A stretch of DNA of 11,718 nucleotides from Chloroflexota bacterium (GTDB lineage: Bacteria; Chloroflexota; Dehalococcoidia; GIF9; UBA5629). The notes beneath the pieces were generated by a model that was given only the letters and a program-made list of their open reading frames with translations, was not told the DNA's origin and ran no database searches. The stretch lies in the NCBI GenBank assembly GCA_026389635.1, contig JAPLHM010000095.1:1-11718 (forward strand), in the 5' to 3' direction. This document shows, piece after piece, positions 6,284-11,718 of this stretch. The position numbers and the translations under genes are program-made. Position 1 is the first letter of the stretch. Each line of letters opens with the position of its first letter.

Positions 6284-8371
6284 TCAATGCACTACCTCAT
6301 CGAGCGTTACCTGCGAGGAGTAGGTGCCGACCAGGGTGGGCAGCGACAGCACGAGTTTATCCTTCCAGCCGGCATCGTTTAGATGTGCCTGCAACTCCTT
6401 CTTGAAGAAAATAGGTATGTCCGAGACTTTCCTGACAAACAGGTGCACATCCTCCGGCAGCTTCCCGAAATACTGTTTGTGCAATCCTATGTAGTGAGTG
6501 AGCTTGGTGGCCCTGCCCTGCGGGGTATCGTTCCTGCGCATGCACAGTTTGGCCAATGCTACAATTACGGAACCTTTGTCGGCCAGCAGGTTGATGAGGT
6601 GTTCGGGTGAGGGTTCCCCGGTATCCACAACCCTCTTTTCGCGCCCGTCCATTACACTCCAGTCTGTATCGCCGGGCCTGCTTAGATAGAGACGGCCGTA
6701 CTTGATGCAGTTAGGGCCTACGATTACGGGTATACCCAGCCGGTTGCAGCCTGTGGCCAGGGCCAGTTCCTCTTCTCCACAGGCGCCCCAGGCCAGTGCG
6801 CAGGCGCCGACACGGTTGAGTATATAATCTGCAACCACCTCGTAATTGGCCCGCAATGGCAGGGCGGCAAAGACACTGACTATTTTTATAGCTGCGCCGC
6901 TGATATGGGCTGCAGAGACGCCGGAGCCCATATTTATCACACCGCCGGCATCGAAATCTGGCGGATACCTCTCATAAATGGACTTCCCCTCAGCGTCCGT
7001 TTTGAGGGCGGCCGCAATAGCCGAATCCCCTGCCAGCACGACCACGTACTTGCGTTTGGCGAACTCCTCGGCGATATCGGCTATATCATCGGGCGAACCC
7101 GGGTAGTTTGATCCTCCCACGATGGCGATAACCCCGGGGATGGTTCCCAAAACCAGCGGTGCACCGGCCTTCCTTATCTCGGTATCCATGATGGGGCCGC
7201 GTCCTACCCGCATCCTGCCGGCCACACCGTGCACAGCATCATCCCGAGGCGCCTCCCTGACACGGGACGGCGACAGCTTAATGGCGGCTTCCACAGCCAC
7301 GGCAGCGGCCTTGGTGGGGTCGCTCAGCAATATGCCATTCCCCCGCTGCAGTTCAATCAATATCTCTTCGGTATTCCCGGCCGACAGGTCTTCCAGGCCA
7401 TAAGCGGCTCCCGCATCGGTGGCGATAAAAGCCGCCCCCTTTGCCAGCGTTTCGGCTGCAATATCTGTCAAGAAGCTGCCTCCACCGCACATCACGACGT
7501 CCGCACTGCCGCTGCGCAGGAAAAAGGGCAGACTCGAGAGTGTTCCCGCTATTTTTACCGTGGGGCAGTAACGCACCAGGTCATGGGCAACCGGGCCAAT
7601 GCCGGCGACCTCTATCTTGCCCTCCAGGCCGCTGTGCCTCAGGTAATCTACCAGGCAAATTGCTGAAATGGTGTCGTTGCCTGCTATGAGGATGACCGGT
7701 TTCTGCGTGTCCACCGTTGCCCATCCTACATCAACCAGCGCGGTATCTGCTTTAGAAGAGGGAAACGTAAAGCCCGAACTGGCAGCCAGACATTGTGCCT
7801 CCATCACGACATGTGTGAGCATAGAAGCATGCATAGCCTTCGACTCCAAATCCAAAATCGAAGCTTCGCCGCCCATGTTGCCAGAGGCCAGCAGCAAGGC
7901 AAGCTGACCTTCTACGTAACATAATGTCCTTTCCAGGTCGCCCAGCACGTCCGGCTTTAAGCCCAGTACCGTCCTGATGTGCGGGGCTTCGATACCGACC
8001 GTATCACCCAAATCCACCGGCAACTCACGGCCTTTAACCTCCACAAGGTAATCTATAATCCTGCGCGCGCCGGCCAGTGTGCCCGCCAGCCCCTGGCAAC
8101 AGGTCCGCAGCGTAAGCCGGGCCTGCATCGCCGCCGCGTCGATATGGCAGGCACCCCTGCCCCCTTCTGAGAGGTCGCATTCCCCGTACGTGCAGTTGGT
8201 GCACTTGTCTGTAACCGGGACGTAGAAGGGTTTCCAGGTCTGTAGCAGCCGCCGGTCCCAATTCCTCAGGTCCAACATGCCGGGCAGCGGGGTGTGCCCG
8301 ACCGGCTCCCAGCTATCTGCGGCACGGATAAAGTCCCGTGCCTCCCTGTTCTGCCTCTCATTCCTTGCCAC
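6284..8371 (-). CDS. CODH alpha subunit (CdhA)-like protein lacking the C-cluster ligands
   Basis: A 695-residue homologue of the archaeal CODH/ACS alpha subunit. Family blocks are clear: CTNCTYGECDL (57-67), RVGRGPIMDTEIR (388-400 region), LPLRANYEVVADYILNRVGA (504-523), ATGCNRLGIPV and GRATKLTHYIGLHKQYFGKLP. Four cysteines matching the B-cluster are kept (C57, C60, C65, C75). Each site that should ligate the catalytic Ni-Fe C-cluster is changed: His to N232, CC to G259-P260, Cys to S299, Cys to G420, Cys to D449 and Cys to G484. The ferredoxin module expected near 370-387 is missing, which explains the shortfall from about 780-800 residues. It should therefore not oxidise CO or reduce CO2. 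It starts at GTG (8371) with GGAGG five bases upstream overlapping the acsD stop. The frame is intact over its whole length, so it is a maintained gene with a changed role, perhaps structural. Confidence 0.93.
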   Translation of the reverse strand: MARNERQNREARDFIRAADSWEPVGHTPLPGMLDLRNWDRRLLQTWKPFYVPVTDKCTNCTYGECDLSEGGRGACHIDAAAMQARLTLRTCCQGLAGTLAGARRIIDYLVEVKGRELPVDLGDTVGIEAPHIRTVLGLKPDVLGDLERTLCYVEGQLALLLASGNMGGEASILDLESKAMHASMLTHVVMEAQCLAASSGFTFPSSKADTALVDVGWATVDTQKPVILIAGNDTISAICLVDYLRHSGLEGKIEVAGIGPVAHDLVRYCPTVKIAGTLSSLPFFLRSGSADVVMCGGGSFLTDIAAETLAKGAAFIATDAGAAYGLEDLSAGNTEEILIELQRGNGILLSDPTKAAAVAVEAAIKLSPSRVREAPRDDAVHGVAGRMRVGRGPIMDTEIRKAGAPLVLGTIPGVIAIVGGSNYPGSPDDIADIAEEFAKRKYVVVLAGDSAIAAALKTDAEGKSIYERYPPDFDAGGVINMGSGVSAAHISGAAIKIVSVFAALPLRANYEVVADYILNRVGACALAWGACGEEELALATGCNRLGIPVIVGPNCIKYGRLYLSRPGDTDWSVMDGREKRVVDTGEPSPEHLINLLADKGSVIVALAKLCMRRNDTPQGRATKLTHYIGLHKQYFGKLPEDVHLFVRKVSDIPIFFKKELQAHLNDAGWKDKLVLSLPTLVGTYSSQVTLDEVVH

Positions 8372-8376
8372 GGCAG

Positions 8377-8381
8377 CCTCC
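8377..8381 (-). promoter_or_regulatory. Shine-Dalgarno site for the GTG start of the cdhA-like gene
   Basis: GGAGG on the minus strand, five bases before GTG at 8371 and sharing a base with the acsD TAG stop. It decides the non-ATG start and implies coupled translation of acsD and the cdhA-like gene. Confidence 0.75.
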
Positions 8382-9286
8382 TATAATTTGCCTTCGATGG
8401 CTTCCTTGAGCAACCTGCAATTATCGGGATGTCTCAGCACCAGGATGTCGGCGCCTGCCAGCAGCAGGTTCATGGCAGTGATGCTCTCCCAGAGCATGCC
8501 CTGCTCGCCGTCCGACTTGGCCTGGTTGGTCTTCCAGCACTCACGGCCCAGGTCAGCTATAACCGGCATCTGCATGGCTATGTCCCCGTACACCACGCCG
8601 ACCTGCCGTGTGCGTTCCATGATGGTGAAACTGTATTCCATACCATAGCCAAGCGCAGAGCTCAGCGGGTCGATGACTATCCTCTCCGGCGTGAGGTGCT
8701 TTAGCAGCTTCACATTGAGTTCCTTCTCAAGGTTAATATCGATGGGCGTCTGGGCTATGATGCAATGCCCGTTGTCAGACACTGCCCTCAAGATGGCTTC
8801 GTAATTCTCCTTGACAGCCGGCCCTATCAGCAGGTTCTCCCCCTTACAGGTCTCCGCAACTGCAGTTAGTACCTCGACATCTTTCTTATCGTCCCCGCAG
8901 CCATAGACAATCAACGGTGAACCCAGCTCCTGCACCATCTTTTTGACCAGCGCAGCGGCCTCCGCCGCAGTCCTGTTGGCCCCTTGCGGGTCAGTGCCCT
9001 CAAGGTGCAGGCAGACCAGGTCGGCGCCCAATTCCAGGCACCTGCCGGCCCACTTCACAGGGTCGTGTACCACGTCCCTGAAAGGCTCTACTGCGGTCCC
9101 GGCCCAGCCGGCAGCCCCATTATCGTCCACCTCGAGGGCAACCACGGGCCTGTTTGCAGTATTGCCTTCGAAACGGTGCAGGGGCAATATATTGCCTCCC
9201 CCGATCCGTATGGCCTTCCCGCCCCTGCCGATGGTGACCTCCCTGATCCTGCCCGTGTATGTTTCCAGAGGCGTTTTATATTCCAT
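8381..9286 (-). CDS. acsD: Corrinoid iron-sulfur protein small (delta) subunit
   Basis: A 301-residue TIM-barrel protein of the AcsD/CdhD family, partner of AcsC in the corrinoid iron-sulfur protein that shuttles the methyl group between methyltransferase and acetyl-CoA synthase. Diagnostic segments are ADLVCLHLEGTDPQG (89-102), the barrel strand PLIVYGCGDDKKDVEVL and the strongly conserved IDPLSSALGYGMEYSFTIME (about 205-224). It lacks its own iron-sulfur motif, as expected for the small subunit. Length is close to bacterial AcsD (about 310-325). The ATG at 9286 has purine-rich GAGGTAAGG before it and lies 14 bases after acsE. The next gene begins 9 bases beyond its stop codon. Whether it is closer to the bacterial or archaeal branch cannot be judged by eye; the neighbouring subunits are archaeal-like. 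Confidence 0.93.
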   Translation of the reverse strand: MEYKTPLETYTGRIREVTIGRGGKAIRIGGGNILPLHRFEGNTANRPVVALEVDDNGAAGWAGTAVEPFRDVVHDPVKWAGRCLELGADLVCLHLEGTDPQGANRTAAEAAALVKKMVQELGSPLIVYGCGDDKKDVEVLTAVAETCKGENLLIGPAVKENYEAILRAVSDNGHCIIAQTPIDINLEKELNVKLLKHLTPERIVIDPLSSALGYGMEYSFTIMERTRQVGVVYGDIAMQMPVIADLGRECWKTNQAKSDGEQGMLWESITAMNLLLAGADILVLRHPDNCRLLKEAIEGKL

Positions 9287-9300
9287 AAGCCTTACCTCAA

Positions 9301-10179
9301 CTAAGTTTCCAGCCAGGCATGAGAATACAGTGCGTCTCCCATCAGCACTCTGGCCGTTTTAACATAATCCCTTTCTCTCTCCGGCAGACTCTCAGCGTCG
9401 ACCGGTTCCCCGTCCATCACCCTGTGGATAAGCACCCGGGCATCCTCTAAACCACCGCCGTTAAGCTCTACCAGTTCCGCGTCGAGCACGTCGGCGATGG
9501 CGGCATACAGGCCGTTTCTTTCCAGCATCACCATGTAGGTGCGGTTGAGGACACCGCGCAGGTGGGCCGGTGTACCGTTAGACACATTTGAAAGGCCTAC
9601 CACGGATTTCACGCCCGGCAGCAGGTCCGGCAGTATCCTGATAAATTCCAGAGCTTCGCGCACCTGTTTCTGGTCGGCACTGACCGGCAATATGATCGGG
9701 TCCACCCAGATGTCCTCATTATCTATGCCTATGCTGTTGGCATAAGCCACAGTCTCCATAATGCTTTCAACCCTGGATTCGACATCGGGCGGGCAGCCCA
9801 GGTCTGTAATAACGGAGATAACGACCTGCGCATCATATTTTATGGCCAGGGGCATCATGTTTTCCCTGCTCTCCAACTTGCCCGACGCCGAGTTTAAAAG
9901 CGCCCTCTTGCGACATAATTTCAGCCCTGCTTCCATGGCTAAAGGGTTCATTGTATCCAGTGATATTGGCAGGTCGGCGACGTCCTGGACCGTTGCCACC
10001 AGCCACGAAGCCACCTCGTTAGGTTCCCTGCGGGCGGGTCCCAGATTGAGATCGAGATAGTCAGCCCCGGCTTGAGCCTGCGCCCTGGCCAGTGCCTGTA
10101 TGGGCGCAGCTTCCCTGTTTAGCACGGCATCGCCGACTGCCTTCGAGATGATATGGATGTTTTCGCCTATTAAAATCAT
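9301..10179 (-). CDS. acsE: Methyltetrahydrofolate:corrinoid/iron-sulfur protein methyltransferase
   Basis: A 292-residue pterin-binding TIM barrel that moves the methyl group of 5-methyl-tetrahydrofolate to Co(I) of the corrinoid protein, or the reverse. The start MILIGENIHI matches the family start. Folate-contacting residues of the Moorella enzyme are present at nearly the same numbers: D75 in SLDTMN, N96 in LLNSASG, D160 in WVDPIILP, and N198 in GLSNVSNGTP (N199 in Moorella), the residue that hydrogen-bonds the pterin N5. About 30 residues at the C-terminus, rich in charge (SLPERERDYVKTARVLM), exceed the 262-residue Moorella protein. It is the first gene of the operon. No Shine-Dalgarno sequence precedes the ATG; a tiny upstream frame overlaps it instead. 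The folate-type enzyme shows that the organism runs bacterial-type C1 chemistry with archaeal-like CODH/ACS subunits. Confidence 0.94.
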   Translation of the reverse strand: MILIGENIHIISKAVGDAVLNREAAPIQALARAQAQAGADYLDLNLGPARREPNEVASWLVATVQDVADLPISLDTMNPLAMEAGLKLCRKRALLNSASGKLESRENMMPLAIKYDAQVVISVITDLGCPPDVESRVESIMETVAYANSIGIDNEDIWVDPIILPVSADQKQVREALEFIRILPDLLPGVKSVVGLSNVSNGTPAHLRGVLNRTYMVMLERNGLYAAIADVLDAELVELNGGGLEDARVLIHRVMDGEPVDAESLPERERDYVKTARVLMGDALYSHAWLET

Positions 10180-10206
10180 GGTATATGCGATGAAAGTAAA
10201 ATCATG
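10171..10206 (-). repeat. 10-base direct repeat CATGATTTTA around the acsE start
   Basis: Two copies on the minus strand begin at about 10206 and 10181, 25 bases apart, and each contains an ATG. The downstream copy is the acsE start; the upstream copy starts the mini-ORF. The origin could be a short tandem duplication of the start region or chance. Confidence 0.45.
10176..10205 (-). other. Nine-codon upstream mini-ORF overlapping the acsE start
   Basis: On the minus strand an ATG at 10205-10203 opens a frame reading MILLSSHIP and stops at TGA (10178-10176), overlapping the acsE start codon as ATGA. Its first three codons repeat those of acsE because CATGATTTTA occurs twice, 25 bases apart. 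The ATG lies at about the start site expected from the promoter candidate just upstream, so it could be leaderless. Translation is unproven. Confidence 0.3.
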
Positions 10207-10209
10207 TGA

Positions 10210-10239
10210 ATTCTAACATCGATTGTATAAATACGGCAA
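10210..10239 (-). promoter_or_regulatory. Predicted sigma-70-type promoter of the acs operon
   Basis: On the minus strand TTGCCG (10239-10234, 4 of 6 matches to TTGACA) and TAGAAT (10215-10210, 5 of 6 matches to TATAAT) are separated by 18 bases. Transcription would begin near 10203, about 24 bases before the acsE ATG. It is the only plausible promoter directly upstream of the operon. Confidence 0.5.
10226..10231 (+). promoter_or_regulatory. Possible -10 element for rnhA
   Basis: TATAAA on the plus strand 47 bases before the rnhA ATG, without a recognisable -35 element. It lies inside the spacer of the opposing acs promoter candidate, so polymerase could not occupy both at once. Weak. Confidence 0.3.
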
Positions 10240-10278
10240 GGAGATGACTGTGGAGATGACTGGCCGGGAAGGTTCACA

Positions 10279-10764
10279 ATGGCGTATAATTGGGGCATGC
10301 CGGGGACTGAAAAAATCATCATTTACTGCGATGGCGCCTGCTCGGGCAACCAATACCGCTGCAACACAGGCGGATGGGGCGCTATTCTCCAACGCGGCGA
10401 CCTGTTGAAGGAGATCCACGGCGGGGAGCTTGACACTACCAACCAGCGCATGGAGCTTACCGCCTGCATCATGGCCCTGGAGCGGCTAAAATCGGGCAAG
10501 TACGTTGTCGAGGTTTACACAGACAGCGCCTACCTTGTGAGCTGTATAAATGATAAATGGTATACCACCTGGCAGAAGAACGGTTGGAAGAACTCCGATA
10601 AAAAGCCTGTTGTGAACCGCGACCTATGGGAGAAACTGCTCGCGCTTCTATCCTTATATAAGGTAGTTTTTATCAAGGTGGCCGGTCATTCCGGGAATAA
10701 GCTGAATGAGCGGGCCGACGAACTGGCCCGGCAGGGCATAGAGAAGGCAAATAAATCACGCTGA
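10279..10764 (+). CDS. rnhA: Ribonuclease HI
   Basis: A 161-residue RNase HI, which cuts the RNA strand of RNA-DNA hybrids and helps remove replication primers and R-loops. The two-metal catalytic set is complete: D18 in YCDGACSGN, E59 in QRMELTA, D82 in YTDSAYL, H137 in AGHSGN and D147 in ERADELA. The basic handle-like region, KWYTTWQKNGWKNSDKKPV (93-111), is also present. The ATG at 10279 is preceded by GGGAAGG (10266-10272) at good spacing; a second ATG at 10297 would remove only the six residues before the conserved core. The gene is divergent from the acs operon and 158 bases upstream of gyrB. It is a housekeeping gene and nothing in it suggests transfer. Compared with the usual GHAGHPENE, the segment after the catalytic His is GNKLNE. 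Confidence 0.96.
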   Translation: MAYNWGMPGTEKIIIYCDGACSGNQYRCNTGGWGAILQRGDLLKEIHGGELDTTNQRMELTACIMALERLKSGKYVVEVYTDSAYLVSCINDKWYTTWQKNGWKNSDKKPVVNRDLWEKLLALLSLYKVVFIKVAGHSGNKLNERADELARQGIEKANKSR

Positions 10765-10788
10765 ACTGATGCATTCCCCCTCAAAATA

Positions 10789-10797
10789 TGCTATAAT
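10789..10797 (+). promoter_or_regulatory. Extended -10 promoter of gyrB
   Basis: TGCTATAAT is a perfect extended -10 element (TGnTATAAT) on the plus strand. The -35 region at normal spacing is poor, which is common for extended -10 promoters. Transcription would start near 10804 and leave a leader of about 119 bases before gyrB. Confidence 0.6.
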
Positions 10798-10818
10798 ATC
10801 TCTTGAAATTGCAAGTCC

Positions 10819-10854
10819 TTGTGTGCTCCGATTGAGCAAACACAATATGTTGTG
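10819..10854 (+). other. gyrB leader with two mutually exclusive hairpins
   Basis: TTGTGTGCTC (10819-10828), a 5-base loop, then GAGC-AA-ACACAA (10834-10845) form a 10-bp stem with a 2-base bulge. The CACAA at 10841-10845 can instead pair with TTGTG at 10850-10854 around a TATG loop. The rest of the 10765-10922 spacer shows no gene. Confidence 0.35.
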
Positions 10855-10922
10855 ATGCTTATCTTGATACCTCGCTTACCGGCGGGCTTTGGACGGGCGA
10901 CATTCAGTACAAGAGATAAACC

Positions 10923-11718
10923 ATGACCCCTGAACAGATCAACGGATCCAACAACGGCGAATACACCGCTGAGAATATCCGTGTCCTGGACGGACTGGAA
11001 GCGGTGCGCATGCGGCCAGGCATGTACATCGGCGACACCGGTAAGGACGGCCTTCACCACCTGGTCTACGAGATAGTTTACAATAGCATTGACGAGGCAA
11101 TGGCCGGCTTCTGCGACAGGATACAGGTCACCATCAATGCAGACAACTCCGTAACGGTCTCTGACAACGGCAGGGGAATCCCTGTTGATATACATCCCGA
11201 AAAGGGCATCTCGGCCCTGGAGGTGGTGATGACAACCCTGCATGCCGGCGGCAAGTTCGGCGACGGAGCTTACAGCGTCTCCTCCGGCCTGCACGGTGTC
11301 GGTGCATCGGTGGTCAGCGCCCTTTCTTCCTGGATGCGGGCCGATGTGAGCAGAAACGGCAAGATCTGGCGGCAGGATTACAAGGCCGGCATCCGCCAGG
11401 CCGACGTGAAGTCCGTGGGGAGGTCCGACCATACAGGAACCACCATTTCGTTCATGGCCGACGCCGAGATATTCGAGGAGATCAGCTATGATTTCAACCA
11501 CCTGGCTGAACGCCTTCGTGAGCTTGCATTCCTTAACAAGGGTGTCGAGGTCAGCCTCAGGGACGAGGGCACGGACAGCGAGACCAACTATTTCTTCGAG
11601 GGTGGCATCGCCAGCCTGGTGAGGCGCATAAACAAGAACCGGCAGGTGCTCGATAAATCCATCTATATCTCCGGCAGGGTAAACAGCACCGCCGTCGAGA
11701 TCGCCATCCAGTATAACG
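10923..11718 (+). CDS. gyrB: DNA gyrase subunit B, N-terminal 265 residues (runs off the right edge)
   Basis: The frame opens at ATG 10923 (MTPEQINGSNNGEYTAENIR) and stays open to the window end, covering the GHKL ATPase domain and the start of the transducer domain. GyrB with GyrA introduces negative supercoils using ATP. Visible blocks are VLDGLEAVRMRPGMYIGDT (21-39), catalytic E50 with N54 in YEIVYNSIDEAMAG, D81 in SDNGRGIPVDIHP and GGKFGDGAYSVSSGLHGVG (109-127). Compared with E. coli GyrB, Asp45 is replaced by Tyr53 and Lys110 by Ser118, while Glu42, Asn46, Asp73 and Lys103 counterparts are kept. ParE is an alternative since only the N-terminal half is visible, but the protein reads most like bacterial GyrB. 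A long leader with an extended -10 promoter precedes it; the ribosome binding site (AGAGA) is weak. Confidence 0.9.
   Translation, partial: MTPEQINGSNNGEYTAENIRVLDGLEAVRMRPGMYIGDTGKDGLHHLVYEIVYNSIDEAMAGFCDRIQVTINADNSVTVSDNGRGIPVDIHPEKGISALEVVMTTLHAGGKFGDGAYSVSSGLHGVGASVVSALSSWMRADVSRNGKIWRQDYKAGIRQADVKSVGRSDHTGTTISFMADAEIFEEISYDFNHLAERLRELAFLNKGVEVSLRDEGTDSETNYFFEGGIASLVRRINKNRQVLDKSIYISGRVNSTAVEIAIQYN

Noticed and set aside
6284..8371. The cdhA-like gene as a decaying pseudogene
   Set aside because: The frame is uninterrupted, the C-terminal half is strongly conserved, and GTG start, GGAGG site and operon spacing are intact. Decay would not selectively remove only metal ligands and one module.
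6284..8371. The cdhA-like protein as a hybrid cluster protein
   Set aside because: Hybrid cluster proteins share the fold superfamily but keep their own Cys/Glu/His cluster ligands; the sequence blocks here are those of CdhA.
10791..11501. 236-codon open frame on the minus strand
   Set aside because: Antisense shadow of gyrB, which has unmistakable GHKL motifs on the plus strand.
1..11718. CRISPR arrays, insertion sequences, tRNA or rRNA genes
   Set aside because: No regularly spaced repeats, transposase motifs, terminal inverted repeats or RNA gene signatures were seen on either strand.

Overview
The window reads as a chromosomal segment of an anaerobic bacterium with a GC-rich third codon position. 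The gene set is a folate-linked acetyl-CoA synthase (Wood-Ljungdahl carbonyl branch) operon built from archaeal-like subunits, next to rnhA and gyrB. I infer a Chloroflexota bacterium, probably Dehalococcoidia-like, because that group is known for an incomplete Wood-Ljungdahl pathway without CO dehydrogenase. Taxonomy cannot be proved from this window.

Layout. Positions 1-10179 are one closely packed operon on the minus strand. In transcription order it reads: acsE methyltransferase (10179-9301), acsD/cdhD corrinoid protein small subunit (9286-8381), a cdhA-like CODH alpha subunit (8371-6284), acsB/cdhC acetyl-CoA synthase (6193-4964), acsC/cdhE corrinoid protein large subunit (4925-3552, probable CTG start), a nuoE-like [2Fe-2S] protein (3501-3001), a nuoF/HydB-like flavoprotein (3004-1091), cooC nickel ATPase (1087-326), and the start of an unidentified gene (248 to beyond position 1). 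A divergent intergenic region (10180-10278) holds a promoter candidate for the operon. rnhA (10279-10764) and the start of gyrB (10923 to beyond 11718) lie on the plus strand.

How the genes work together. AcsE moves a methyl group from methyl-tetrahydrofolate to the cobalt of the AcsC-AcsD corrinoid protein. AcsB joins that methyl with CO and CoA, or runs the reverse cleavage. CooC probably loads nickel. NuoE and NuoF form a HydBC-like NAD(P)H-flavin-FeS module with no obvious partner.

Main discovery. The cdhA-like protein aligns along its length with archaeal CODH alpha subunits, but every recognisable ligand of the Ni-Fe C-cluster is substituted (one His and five Cys become Asn, Gly/Pro, Ser, Gly, Asp, Gly). 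The ferredoxin module carrying the extra [4Fe-4S] clusters is absent, and no cdhB follows it. By contrast, all six A-cluster cysteines of AcsB, all four FeS cysteines of AcsC and the CxC of CooC are intact. This suggests a pseudo-CODH kept as a scaffold or partner for an acetyl-CoA synthase that has no CO dehydrogenase activity of its own. I cannot tell from here whether this has been described before.
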